The notes under the pieces are model-generated. The model saw nothing but the letters and a program-made list of their open reading frames with translations. It was not told the origin of the DNA and searched no databases. Both the position numbers and the translations under genes were made by a program. A stretch of DNA of 64,000 nt, from contig CM017771.1 of the NCBI GenBank assembly GCA_008009225.1, positions 41,366,873 to 41,430,872 of the forward strand. Direction: 5' to 3'. Below, in pieces: positions 1 to 11,999 of this stretch. Position 1 is the stretch's first letter, and each line of letters starts with the position of its first letter. Origin of the DNA: Acer yangbiense (Eukaryota; Streptophyta; Magnoliopsida; Sapindales; Sapindaceae).

Positions 1-1132
1 CTTGTTCTTGTGAGCTTGAAGCAAACGGGTTTCCAACTTGACAATCCATGCTAGAGTGCGGCCCTAAGCACCACTCACATTGGGCTACTTGCACATTACT
101 AGGCCCCGCACTCATCTTGGCTAGTTGGTTTTGAAGGGCCACTATTTGATGATTTTGACTTGCTAATTGAGCTTGAACACTTGTCCTCTCATTCACTTCT
201 AACACACCAGGAGTCTTCTTAGGTATTTGCCTTTGGCCTCCCTACTGGCTATTGTTAAGTGCCATCTCCTCTAGAAGGTCACTGGCTGCATCCATTGATT
301 TGCTCATTAACGAACCTCCAGCAGCCGCATTTACTAAATTCCTTGTTGACACCGTGAGCCCTTGGTAGAAAGCTTGCAAAGTTTGCCATTTTGCAAGGCC
401 ATTGTGTGGACATCTCCTTTGAAGCTCCTTAAACCTCTCTCAAGCTTCATATATGCTCTCATTCTCAAATTATTGAAATGAGAGGATCTCATTCCTAAGA
501 CGAGCGGCCTTCCCTGGTGGAAAATATCTATTCAAAAAGGCTTGGGCCAACTGATCAAAGGTAGTGATCGAGTTTGGTGGTTAGGCATTCAACCATATCC
601 TTGCGTCGTTTCCCAAAGAGAATGGGAACAACTTCAACTTGATAAAGTCATCGGGAATCCCGTTGTACTTGAAGGTCTCACAAATCTCGTTGAATTTCTG
701 AAGGTGTAGATTCGGATCATCATTCACTAAGCCATTGAATATGCAAGTAGTGCCAATCATCTGAATAATGGACGGCCTAATCTCAAAGGAATTTGCTGCA
801 ATTGTCAGTTGGCGAATGGATGACTAGTGCAGCTCGACTCTAGGCATTGTATAATCCCGTAAAGTACGCTCATCTCTAACATGAGGCAACCCTACTTGCA
901 CTGGATTGGCTTGAGGAGGCAATTCCCCTTGATTTTGATTTGCCACATTTGGCACTCCCATGTGCCCCAACTGTGCATTCTGATCACCCATCTCTGCTCT
1001 TCTCCGAGCGTCACGTCTATTTCTTCGAGCTATCCTTTCAATCTCTGGATTAAAGTTTAAGAAGCAGAGATTTTGGCTCCTTGTTCGTGGGTGCATGCAA
1101 GAGAAATGGTACCTATCAAGAGAAACACACAA
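1..1132 (-). pseudogene. Ty3-gypsy gag remnant (Athila/Tat-like), broken by stops
   Basis: Read on the minus strand, this is retrotransposon capsid (gag) sequence: an Arg-rich N-terminus, then the gag motifs NDDPNLHLQKFNEICETF, LFPFSLGNDARIWL and FLNRYFPPGKAARLRNEI, and near the window edge a CCHC zinc knuckle (CEWCLGPHSSMDC). The frame is interrupted by about five in-frame stops, for example at about 824 and 573, with no frameshift needed between blocks. The family is known to form the particle that packages element RNA; this copy cannot encode an intact protein. The rest of the element (protease, RT, integrase) lies beyond position 1. The primer-binding site and LTR immediately upstream (higher coordinates) support the call. 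The lineage (Athila/Tat group) is inferred from the knuckle form and the tRNA-Asp primer site. Confidence 0.85.
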
Positions 1133-1193
1133 ACTAAATTAAAAGGTTCAAATTAGCAATAAACTAACTAGTATCGATATCAATCATCCGCTC

Positions 1194-1213
1194 AATCCCC
1201 GACAGCGGCGCCA
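1194..1213 (-). promoter_or_regulatory. Primer-binding site matching tRNA-Asp
   Basis: On the minus strand the motif TGGCGCCGCTGTCGGGGATT directly follows the LTR end. It matches the complement of the 3' end of plant tRNA-Asp(GUC) with about two mismatches, the usual primer of Athila/Tat-type gypsy elements. Reverse transcription would start here. Confidence 0.8.
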
Positions 1214-1218
1214 AAAAT

Positions 1219-2848
1219 TGGCTAGTCTCTTTTGTGACTCTCGCAATAGAACGAGGTCGGAGAGTAGTGTAATGATAAAGTGAAGTTCGTTCCGCAGGGA
1301 TCGAGTAACCGATTACCGAAATTGATTAGCTTGATTACTATTCAAACAGTCATAAATGAGGAGATTTAAATTAAACAACATAAACTAAAGCAACTTAATT
1401 GATTTATACTAGAGCAAAATGAGGCAATGCGAAAATAAACACAAATGTGATAACATAGAGAAAAATGCTAGGACTTAACTACACCCCACCCCATGTTGAC
1501 TTTCGTTTTAGACTCAATTCTTCACCCATAACATGCTCATGCAATTTATAGATTCATGCACCCTAATATTAACCTACAATCTTGGTCAAGTAGAGTAGAT
1601 TACACCCAAAATCATACCCAAGCTTATCTTTCAATTACTCGGAATATATGAATGGGTTCATTAAGTTTGTTGGCACACTTATAAATCCTATACACTAGCT
1701 TAAGTGGGTATGCTTTTCTAGACATGCATAGAGGACATTTTGTCGAGCACATGGCGTGCGTCTCCAGTCGGTACATAACAAACCACTAAAGAACAATTAA
1801 TAAGAGATCACTCTATCAATATAAACAATTACGCATACCAAAACATCCATACAAACTACAAGTTGCACATAAATGAGTAGATAAGAATCAATATAAATAT
1901 ATAGTCATTGGGTGGGGTTTCATCAAATCCTAGCACTAAATGTTTAGCTCATATCACAAAGAGTAGCAATACAAAAGATAATTTCAAATAAATACATGGC
2001 TAATGAAAAGAACATGAAAAAGAGAAAGAGATAGAAGAAACTGTTTGGAAAGGCTCCTTCTTTGGCTTTGCTCTTTCCTCTTCCAAGCTCCTTCAACTCT
2101 AATCCGCCCAAAAGATGAATAGATGGATGGGATGGTAAGGTGGAGTGATGAGTGTGTTTTTGATGTTGAGAAAGGAGGGATCTTTGTGGATTTCAAAGGA
2201 TGGAGGTGGTGATGTAAGGAAAGGGATAAAAATGTGCTCTTTGTTCAATTTAGGAGAGAGAGTTGGTGAGGTTTCAGAGAAAACACTGCAGAATATATAG
2301 GGGAGCTAATTAGGGCAAGGGCAAGAGAGTAAATTCCAGGCAGAAAATAATTTTCTGGGCGAAGGGCGAGCTCGGGGCGAGCTTGGTGAGCTCGCCCTGG
2401 GGTCGCCAAGATGGTGAGCACTTCTGGACCCAAGAGCTTAGCGAGCTTGGGGCGATTTTGCTTGGACTCGCTTTGACGTGTGCTGAAAAATCCCGAGAGC
2501 TTAGCGGGCTTGGGGCGAGTTGCTTGAGGCGAGCTGCTCGAGGCGAGCTTGGGGCGATTTGCTTGAGCTCGCCTTGGGGTCGCCTGGATTGGAGACAAGC
2601 TGGTCCTGGCCTGAGAGCAGAGCGACCTCGAGGCAAGCTGCCTAAGGTCACCTTGGGGTCGCCTGAAAGCAGGAAGTTCTGCTCTTTGCTTCTTTTTAGC
2701 TCCTTTTCCAGCGAATGGCTAACATAACATTTTGCCCCTGCACAACTCATTTAAAGCGTTAAAACCCCGGCTTTTACTCGAGAAACGAACACAAAACGAT
2801 ATGAAATTGGGGCTACACTATGTGTAGAACTAAAGCAATCAACATACA
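1219..2848 (-). mobile_element. 5' LTR of the left-edge gypsy element
   Basis: The LTR lies just upstream of the primer site; its inner edge (TGGCTAGTC on the plus strand) is at 1219. A TATATA box on the minus strand at about 2291-2297 would drive transcription leftward into gag. U3 (about 2340-2700) is GC-rich. The outer end is not resolved because no second LTR or TSD is visible, so 2848 is an estimate. Confidence 0.55.
2340..2690. repeat. GC-rich short inverted/tandem repeats in LTR U3
   Basis: Many variants of GGCGAGCTTGGGGCGA and its complement CTCGCC occur in about 350 bp, giving overlapping imperfect palindromes just upstream of the LTR TATA box. Open reading frames on both strands here are by-products of this composition. 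Confidence 0.65.
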
Positions 2849-3550
2849 AGATCATGATGTTCTAAAAAACATTTGAATGGAGATATCGTTTACACTTACT
2901 TGATAAGGCTCACACAAAGCACTCATATAAATCATGGATTACAACAAACTATTTTCTTATAATTCACTAAAAAGTTGTCAAAGTACAGTAAGTTCATTAT
3001 AATAATCAACATATCTAGGTGCTAGCCATAAAACAATTGCAGCCGTGAAATAGAAAAGAGAAAAAAAATAATGGAGTTAAAGAGAACAGAAAAAAAAAAA
3101 AAAAAAAAACTTTAAGATATCAAAAAGAGAGAGAGAGAAATACAAGAATAACAGATGAAACAAGAGATCGTGTGGCTTTGTTGAAGAAACATAAAGAAAA
3201 TAAAAGAAGTATTTTTGAATTAAAAATCATATAAGTAAGTTATGACATAAGCAAACGGACTTCTAACGGATTATGACATAAGCAAACGGACTTCAAACAA
3301 TTTATAGCCAAAGTGGCAACAATTGATACTTTCTTTCTATAAAATGGTTAATTTGAGTCATTTAAAAAAATTAATGGCCATTTTCTGTCTCACCAAATTA
3401 GTGGCTTTAGAAATCACTGACCCTTTTATTTTTCTAACACATCGAAATTATTAGACATAAATCTTCAAACATCCATTCCAAAATCAATAAATCTGAATCA
3501 ATCACAATATTGAGACTTGTGATACTTAATCCTCAAACATCTATTCCAAA

Positions 3551-3587
<37 letters not shown>

Positions 3588-4342
3588 GGTGTGCTTTTAT
3601 TGTATCTTAAGGCACATTTCCTAATCAGAAATAAAAGATAGCGTTCAATATACACAGACCATATATAACTTTATTTTCAACAATTTTTAATAAAAAGTGT
3701 AATCACAAATTATAAATTAAGTTATATGTTGGTCATTATAATTCCTATTGTGCTCTTTGTTTCTAAGAAAGTAGTCTAATTGGCTATAATTCATTAATTT
3801 AATTTGAGTGCTGAAATGAGAATAGGCGAGATGAGAGTTGATCTCCATGTGCTTGTCTGGTGACTCATGCTTTCAACTGTCTTCAGGCAATGTGATCAAC
3901 AGAAGCAAACTCGACAAATAGGATGTTGCTGTTAAACATTATCAATAAACACTTGAACAATGTATATCATTTTTTTCATTTATTTATTTTCAACCTAAAA
4001 ACACCTCATCTACTAGAAATATTGGATTAAAAATCTAATGGATATCAATTATCCCCATAAAAACTGCAAGGAACAACAAAAGCATTCACTCTTATGAAAT
4101 TTTGAAAACTTCTCTTAGTTAACTGCTCATCAGCATTGTGAAAGAATCCGAATTGAGGGAAACATATGGAGAAATACATTATTATCAAATGTATAATTCA
4201 ATCCACTTTTAGGTGGATTGCAAGAACTCTATCACAATCAAAATCAATTTCCAAATAAAATGCCGAGCGTCACAATGTTCTTGACATTGTGAAAATTTTC
4301 AAGTATAGAGAAGGCTAAAATGGATATCTGTTATTTTCCAAA
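2849..4342. other. AT-rich intergenic DNA 3' of the ligase gene
   Basis: No gene recognised. The stretch includes an A-run near 3090, a tandem duplication at 3241-3299, a (TA)n tract at about 3554-3582 and, near 3975 on the minus strand, AATAAA-like signals that could belong to the 3' UTR of the ligase gene. Confidence 0.5.
3241..3299. repeat. Two-copy tandem repeat, about 30 bp unit
   Basis: The unit TATGACATAAGCAAACGGAC plus flank occurs twice head to tail (3241 and 3271). Confidence 0.8.
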
Positions 4343-7300
4343 CTAACTTGTCAGGCCCCTTTGTTTGAAAACATCAAGCATGGCGGCACCGATTTTAGCA
4401 GGAGATTCTACCACTGTCACCCCAGCTTCTCTTAGGGTCTTGATTTTGTCTTGTGCTGTGCCCTTCCCACCTGACACAATTGCTGCATACACAGAAAACC
4501 AGAGCGTATAAGAAAAATGAAGGCTGGATATATATATATATCACATGATGGAGAGGGGGTTCCTACGAAATTAGAATGTGACCTACCAAAACAGTTGACA
4601 ATTCACTTTTCCAAAAATAGATTTTCTTATATAAGAATGAAGTTTATAAATGAATAATCACATCAAAGTTCTGACATCCATGAGAAATAAGCAATTGATA
4701 TCATATGCACCATGCTTCTGGTAATGCCATGCAAAATATTTCAGATGAAATTTTTATTGAAACATCATACCTCCAGCATGGCCCATACGACGACCAGGGG
4801 GAGCAGTCAGTCCAGCAATAAATGCAACAATAGGCTTCTCAGTTCCACTCGCCTGTTTGATTGGTCAATAATTAGAGTGAGCATTCATACACAGAATAAT
4901 AAAATATCTTAGTCATGGATTATGTAATCAGGAGAGATTATGTAAGGCCCATGTCATCTTCCTATCTTTCAAGGTCTTGAAAATCAATCAAATAATTGTT
5001 TCCCTTTTCTTTGAAATGTTATATACAATTGAGAAAGAAGAAAGTATTGTGCTTGGTCAAGGCTGTGCCCAACTAACTCTCAGTTCTTGATTTGATCATA
5101 CGGATGTGCCATGTATTATATACAACTTAGAGGAAACTGGATTATTTAAGTTCATTCTCAAATATCTCAAACGGAAAATGTCTAACATGATATATAGGTC
5201 AATTATTTATTAATCTGCAAACTTTCATGTCTGATCTTCAATAGTAACCTTAATTGGCCATTACATTACTGAAAATCCAATAAAAAAAGAATCCAAATTA
5301 AGGTGTACGCCTCAATGAGGCGTACGACACCTCACTACTAATTTTGTGAAAAATGTATTGAGATGCGCCTCAATCCATTTTTCAAGACAATTGTGAGTAT
5401 CGAAGGTGGGAAATGGAAAAATCTTTAAGGCAGTTACAGTTATCACACAAGCAAATTAATGTAACTCTGATACTGTTTCTCTATGAGAGATGAAAAGGGG
5501 CACTATAAGGTTTAGGGGTGTACAAAAAACCGCCTAACCGAACCAACCCGTCTAACCCAACCCAAACTTTATGGGTTGGTTTGGTTACAGTGTTACACAT
5601 AAAAAAAAATATTGATTGGTTTGTTAAATGACAAACCAGTCAAATATTGGTTAGGTTTGGGTTGCTTAAAATAAAATTCATGTGACCCAAACCAACCCAT
5701 ATATCTAATAAAAGTCAAATTTACTTGTTTTAGTTTACTTTATTTTGTTACCCTAGTCTGTTTCACAACAATTCATTAACTCATAAATAAGTTATTTTTA
5801 ATAAATAAAATATAATTACTTCTCTTTTCTAATACTTTTTAGATTATTTGGACACATTGACCTGATATTATTTTATTTTTTGTCTATTTTATTTTCCGTT
5901 ATTTATTTATTTTTGAAAAGATTTATTTTTATGTTATGATATCTGTTATTGTTAATTTGTTAATCATATAATATTTTTATTAAGTTTCAGAATAATTAAA
6001 TAACACATGTTTAAATTTTTATATTTAAATAATTTTTTATAGTAATACAAAACAATAAGTTTTGGATTCAAACTTAAACCGATAAATCTATCCAAACCAA
6101 CCCGACTTTTTTTGGTTTGGTTTGGTTTGGATTGGTTTAGCAAATCACATTGGTTTGGTTTGGGTTGAAGTATAGCCAAACCGATAACACTCTTTTGATT
6201 ATGGATCTACTACCAGAAATTCAATGTGTATTCCTGAATAATCTCATTTTTCAATTATTCAACCATTTCATTTTACCAAGTTCAAAGTTAGCCAGATTAG
6301 TCAACATTTATATGTTTCGATGCAACAACAAGATGTTATTTGTAACAAGTAGTTTTGTTGGTTGGTTAATTGGTCACATTTTATTCATGAAATGGGTTGG
6401 ATTGGTATTAGTTTGGATACAGCAAATGAATTCTATTAGGTCTAATGTACTTATTCAATCTAATAAGTACCTTGTGTCAGAATTGAGATATTCTATGGCT
6501 CGAATCTATAGTATTCTCTATTGTTTTGGCTTGTCATTGAGCTTCAACCCAAACCAAACCAAAAATGCACACCCCTAATAGGGTTATTCACAACAAAAAA
6601 ATGAATAAAAGTCAAGTGGCACAAGGTGTTTCAATATTAACTCAGGAAGTCAGAGCCATAAGAGACAGAAAAACTGAGCCAATATAGAAATGCCTTAACC
6701 CGATGTTAATTACAATAATTTATATCAATTTGGATATTAAATAGACAACAGTATTTGATTTGATTATATTCAGATACTAAGCATTGAACTAAAAATCAAA
6801 CCATGTAGATTTGCTTTGATTGTACACCAACCATATCAAATTAATAAGAATATATTACCTTTATCAAGGCGGCAGCATCCTCTTCTGCAGTCCCACCTAT
6901 CTCCCCTATTAGAACAATACCTGAAACACATATACAATCGTAATTATAATATTTAATTATAACATAGCATTACCTATCACACCAATCAACCAGAGTCTTT
7001 CATTGCATTTTTCACAGATAACATTTCCAAAATGAAAGTGGAAAATAAAACAACACAAGAAAGGAAGTTCATACAGAACAAAAGAAAGATGTGAAAGGGA
7101 GTTCTTCTATATTCAGATTGTTCACTTGCAATCAATGTGATCTAGCAAGGTAAGTTGCAACAATGAGATAAAGCTGCCAAAAAATTCATACTTAAATATG
7201 AAGATGTGAGAGGCAAACGGTAGAAATGCTATGCTTGACCCAGGTAGTTCCATTCAGAATTACACCTTGTTAGTCAACCTTAGGCGGACACAAGTAGAAA

Positions 7301-9590
7301 GGAAAGAATGAGACTGATTAACTGATAGGTGCCAGATCTTATCTAAACATGAGATCGTCACCAGGGGCCAAAAAAACATTCAACAGCAGACCATCTTGAT
7401 AATGATAAAAGATATATGCACATGAGCATCATGCACAAGCATTCATAGCTTCAAGTTTTACCATATTTTCTTTCCAATAAACTGAATGTACTGTCATAAA
7501 AAAAATAAAAAAAATAAATAAATAAAAAAGCAATAAGTTAGAACAATTTACCTTCTGTCTGGGGGTCAACTAGGAACTTCTCAATGCAATCAACAAAATT
7601 TGTCCCATTAAAAGGATCCCCGCCTATACCTACACATGTGGATTGTCCAAGGCCAACAGCAGTTGTTTGAAAAACCTGAGTAGATAATACAATCAATCAT
7701 ATCAACTATTAACTTAGCACTCACATAATTATAGACATCAAACATAAAATCATTATACTTGGGCCAGACATCAACCCCCTTGAGGGATTGGGGCAACAGG
7801 TCACCAATTCAACCGATAGTGTAATCATCAAACTCCATATTTAATTAGAAGTTTAATTGAATTCTAATTGTGTTGAAAATATGCAAATCTACTGAAAAGA
7901 ATATGTTTTAAGTCTATATGCAGTTTAGTTAAAAATAAGTACAAATACGAGCAAAATTAGCACCTGAGGAACTAATGTTATATCAAGATCTAAGCACTAA
8001 CAAGTAAACATTGGTTAAAGAAAAACATTTAAAATGGTGACATTATGATTGAGCCTCCACCTAATAGATTAAACTTTTAATTAAAATTTCCTAATAGAGG
8101 AAAGTACATAGAAAAAGGAAGTAAAGAACTGACAAAAGAGAGGCATAATATCTCAGCAAACTAAAAGACAGACTATCTGTTTTGCTTTGTTGTTATAGAA
8201 AGAACTTAGACACTAAAGATTATACCTACTTGAAAAAATGTATCACAAACTTTCTAGAAAAAGTAAATGAAAATCAGGATGGTGTAGAAACTGGTAAACC
8301 GTAATTCCATTTCCCAGTTGAAAAGAACATATGCAGCCATGCAGAGACACACGGAGGTGTAGAAGGCGACACAGATCAGATACAGGCACTAAGATGATCG
8401 TGCAAGCTACACACAAACAAACTAACTGCAGTAGCATATATCATATCACATGTCATTATCATCATATCACTAAGTCATACAACTATAAACTAAACCAACA
8501 AAACCACATTATTTTATAAGTATAACAACACAATTACATTGCTTCACGTTAGCAAAACAAAATTACAGACTCATCAACATACACTCCTACAACACGGAAA
8601 ACCAGGACTTACTGCTTCATAGGTCAAGGTTCCAGACCGAGAAACAATTCCAACACGGCCAGGTTTGTGAATGTACCCTGGCATAATCCCAATCTTACAC
8701 TCTCCAGGCTTGATGATACCAGGGCAGTTGGGTCCAATCAGCCGAGTCTTAGATTGACTGTTTAGAGCAGCCTTCACTTTCACCTGAAATATCCACTAAC
8801 ATTAGCTCCAACTACGTTTTCACACCAACTATGAAAACCCAAAAATTCTAACAAACCTAATAGAAAAACTACACATCAATTCGAATCCAAAAAAAAATTC
8901 AACAAATACTCTCACTCAACATCAAAACCCACAAATCCTAAAAACTAAAATTGATTCGAATTATAAAAAGAAAATAAAAAATAAACACACAATTCCACAA
9001 AAAAAACTCCCATTAAACATCACAATAACATGTTTTTTACCATATCATGCTGAGGAATTCCTTCGGTAATGCAAACAACAAGATCCAACTCAGCTTCCAT
9101 GGCCTCCATAATAGCCGCGGCAGCAAAAGGCGGAGGAACGTAAATGACAGAAGCGTTGGCCTTCGCTTCGGCCTTAGCTTCAGCGACTGTGTTGAACACA
9201 GGAAGCCCCAAGTGCTCCGTACCTCCCTTCTTTGGCGTCACACCACCCACCTTTATTGAATTTCACATTGTATTCAAACTCAATATATATTCATTTTTTC
9301 CATATATCAAAAAGAAAAAGAAAAAAAAAAACACATTTGAGTACCATTTTGGTGCCGTATTCGATGGCTTGTTCGGTGTGGAAGGTGCCGTTCTTTCCGG
9401 TGATCCCCTGACAGATGATGCGAGTGTTTTTGTCGACGAAGACCGCCGGCTGAGCCGCCGCCGCCGCCGCATAATGCCGGGATTGAGAAGCCGCCGCTGT
9501 CGACGACGAGCCGAGAAGCGAAGAAGAAGAAGAAGATGGCTTGCGTGAGGCGATCGAGCCGATCAGCTTGGCTACGGCTTGACGAGCCAT
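4343..9590 (-). CDS. Succinate-CoA ligase [ADP/GDP-forming] alpha subunit, mitochondrial; 7 exons
   Basis: Exons (minus strand): 9345-9590, 9041-9250, 8613-8783, 7552-7675, 6859-6920, 4771-4852, 4343-4482; all introns GT-AG; total 1035 nt, 344 aa, the usual length. The enzyme's alpha subunit binds CoA and carries the phospho-histidine in succinyl-CoA + ADP + Pi <=> succinate + ATP + CoA (TCA cycle, mitochondrial matrix). Residues 1-45 are Ser/Ala/Arg-rich without acidic residues, a mitochondrial transit peptide. Then come the CoA-binding fold (GITGKNGTFHTEQAI, GVTPKKGGTEHLG), the GPNCPGIIKPGECKIGIMPG segment, GIVSRSGTLTYEAV and, near residue 296, the catalytic His in RRMGHAGAIVSGGKGTAQ. The start is the only Met before the transit peptide. 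Intron 5 (about 2.0 kb) contains a MITE. The reading frame is intact, so the gene is probably functional. The beta subunit is not in the window. Confidence 0.97.
5305..5325. repeat. Short perfect hairpin in intron 5
   Basis: Arms GTACGCCTCA and TGAGGCGTAC are separated by one base, flanked by GGT and ACC. Perhaps a relic of a small foldback element. Confidence 0.6.
5513..6577. mobile_element. hAT-type MITE in ligase intron 5
   Basis: Terminal inverted repeats start TAGGGGTGTACA on the left and TAGGGGTGTGCA (complement) on the right, followed by GGTTTGGTT-rich subterminal repeats. The element is flanked by an 8-bp duplication, ATAAGGTT (5505-5512) against ATAGGGTT (6578-6585), 7 of 8 identical. 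The length (1065 bp), 8-bp TSD and TIR fit non-autonomous hAT elements. The ORF inside (6150-6578) is low-complexity and not considered a gene. Confidence 0.88.
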
Positions 9591-9623
9591 CAGATTTTGG
9601 TATCAGTGACTTGATCTGATTCG

Positions 9624-9652
9624 ATCTCTCTCTCTCTTTCTCTTTCTCTCTC
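9624..9652. repeat. CT/GA tract in the 5' leader of the ligase gene
   Basis: The tract lies 35-60 bp upstream of the ligase ATG and reads as GA repeats on the transcribed strand. GA/CT tracts are common in plant core promoters and leaders. No clear TATA box is visible. Confidence 0.6.
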
Positions 9653-9795
9653 GATCGATCGAATATTTTACAGTGAAGACTTCTTGCAGAGGGCAGTGAC
9701 CTGACTCTTATTTTTTTTTTCTTCTGTTAGTGTTTACTTTTCCGGGTCGAAAATTAGGGGTTTGATGGTTCAAGTGGTCCATTACATAAAATTCG

Positions 9796-9822
9796 AATTA
9801 TTATTATTATTATTATTATTTT
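9796..9822. repeat. (ATT)n microsatellite
   Basis: About eight ATT units upstream of the ligase gene. Confidence 0.85.
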
Positions 9823-9840
9823 AAGTTTCAAATAAATGGA

Positions 9841-10755
9841 ACAGGTTCCTCACTTTGGTCCATGTTTTTCTTTGGGTTTTTTTTTTTTCCAAATGTAATT
9901 AAAACATTAAGTTGCATGAGAGAGAAAAAGTGATCAAATCTCAGCAATGTATTTTTTATTTTACTTAGGTATCATTAGATTATAAAAAATCAAGAAAAAC
10001 AAGATAATGAGAGGATCATGATTCCAAATAAATTCAGGGTTTTGGAACAGGAGGACTAGAATCCAATCAATCAACAACCTTGTGGAATAGGTGTGAAGAT
10101 ATTACCACCGAATTAATATTATCTTGTCGAAACATTTGAAAATTTTAGAAAATTTAAAGTGAATACAAAAAATATCCATTGCGAAACAAAGAGAACAAAT
10201 AAATATATTTGTTTGAACTTTGTTGAATGAAGTAACAAACTCTAAATTAGGGCATGTTTGTGCTTTTTTCTTTTTTCTTTTTTTCATCTAAGTGGCTTAG
10301 TTAAACATTCTTGTTTGTTTTCTCAAGTGATTCGAAGATTGAAAAGGAAATATAATTTTATTTAATTAATGATATATTATTTTTGGATTAAAAAGATACA
10401 AGCATTAAAGCATATAACAACCACAAGAAAATAGGTGAAAATAGCGCTTTTATTTTCCTCAATTTTTCCTCATTCCACATTAGTGGTAAGAGTTTTAAAA
10501 TGAGAGACAGTTTTAAAAATACTAGCCGCGCACAACTCTATTGTAGAAGGATCATGATCCTCTCCTTATCTTGTTTTTCCTTGACTTTTCTTAATCTAAT
10601 GATACCTAAGCAAAATAAAAAATACATGGTCAAGAGTTGACCACTTTATGAGAGCTTGACCACTTTTTTCTCTCTCATACAACTTGGTGTTTTAATTACA
10701 CTTGAAAAATGCCAAGAAAAAACAAGGACCAAGGAGAAGATCCTGATCCATTGTA
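9841..10755. mobile_element. Long-terminal-inverted-repeat element (MULE-like or foldback)
   Basis: The left arm (about 9846-10035) and right arm (about 10548-10750) are inverted copies of about 190 bp. Shared landmarks include TTTGGTCC, GTAATTAAAACA, TGAGAGAGAAAAA, ACTTAGGTATCATTAGATTA and GAGGATCATGAT. About 510 bp of AT-rich non-coding DNA separates them. Long arms suggest a Mutator-like or foldback element, but I could not find a convincing TSD, so the class is open. It lies between the ligase promoter and the PARC6 3' end. Confidence 0.7.
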
Positions 10756-11118
10756 GCATAACTAATGCTTATCGTAGAATTACTCACGCGAGTATGATGA
10801 AAAACTAATCGAATCTAAATTTAAATTTAATCCTAATCTGGTTAACAAAAAGTGATCATTCAAAATTAAAATTAAACTAAGAAGTAATAGCAAATAGAAT
10901 AAAAATCAATCACGTAAAGAATACTAAGGTATCGGAATTCACCACTGTTTAATTTTAAAATTTTGAGATAATATATTAATTCCCCAAATTAGAGTGACAA
11001 TTAAAACTCAAATTATCACCATCTCATGAATTTAACAATAAAACATTTAATAAAAATCTTAAGTTGGTTTTCCTTCACTTCAAAATATAATTTCTAAACA
11101 TTATATAGTTGATGCCAA

Positions 11119-11999
11119 GGGGTGGGCATGGGTTGGTTTGGGTTTGACTATACCCAAACCAAACCAATATAAAATCAGCTTAATTTTTTACAACCCAAAC
11201 CAAACTATTTATAAGGTAAAACCAAACCAAACCAAACCAAAAATCGGTTTTGTTCGGTTTGGTTTAACGGTTTAAGAAAATAATTACATTATTTTTTATT
11301 TGAATAAATTTAATAATATCAAATTATCAATATAAGTAGTTAAACCAATTATCAATAAGATAAAGAATAATACTAATTTATAATACTAAATTTAAGTGCA
11401 AAACAAGAATTGTTAAAAAATAAAATAAAATAAAATAAAAACCTCAAGATTAGAACGCCTAAAACTTATAAAATAAAACCAAATCGTTTAAACTTCTATA
11501 TTAATAATATCCACCACCGTCCAAGGAACCACTTTGAAGTTTCGAAGTTCATTTCTTATTGCATTGGGTTAACTTTAGTTTTTGTTTGTTTTGTCCGATA
11601 ATTATATATATATATAGACTTTCTATTATCAGTTCGAACTGACAATAAATATATCAGGACGAAGAATATGGACCACAGATTATGGAGAAGTTTTGACAAG
11701 TGCATACACTTTGAGTCAAAGTATGTAAATCTAGTGGTCCACATTCTTCATCCTGATATATTTATTGTCAGTTCGAACTGATAATAGAAAATCTGTATAT
11801 ATATATATATATTTAAGAGTAATGGTTTGGGTTGGGTTATGCGGTTTGATAAAACACAACCCACAGACCAACCCAAACCAATTGGGTAGCTCAAAAACAA
11901 CACATTCAGTTTATTTTATTTAATGATACGAATCCAACCCGCTTAAATTGGTTTGGTTTGGATGGATTGATCGGTTTGATAGTTTGGATGCCCACCTAT
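11119..11999. mobile_element. hAT-like MITE (diverged)
   Basis: The ends are inverted: GGGGTGGGCAT on the left, TAGGTGGGCAT (complement) on the right, with GGTTTGGTTT-type subterminal repeats as in the element at 5513-6577. Flanks GATGCCAA (11111-11118) and GTATCCAA (12000-12007) look like a decayed 8-bp TSD (6 of 8). No coding capacity. Confidence 0.7.
11616..11797. mobile_element. Small TA-flanked foldback MITE nested in the hAT-like MITE
   Basis: Two arms of about 55 bp are inverted copies (TTCTATTATCAGTTCGAACT through ATATCAGGA and TGGACCA), including the self-palindrome AGTTCGAACT. The element sits in a (TA)n tract, consistent with a Stowaway/Mariner-type TA target. Confidence 0.75.

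Noticed and set aside
2310..2750. ORFs of 114-146 codons on both strands
   Set aside because: Created by GC-rich LTR repeats; no recognisable domain.
6150..6578. 142-codon ORF in ligase intron 5
   Set aside because: Lies wholly within the hAT-type MITE and ends in its terminal repeat; low-complexity product.
9144..9548. 134-codon plus-strand ORF over the start of the ligase gene
   Set aside because: Antisense shadow of exons 1 and 2; Arg-rich composition comes from the GC-rich transit-peptide codons.
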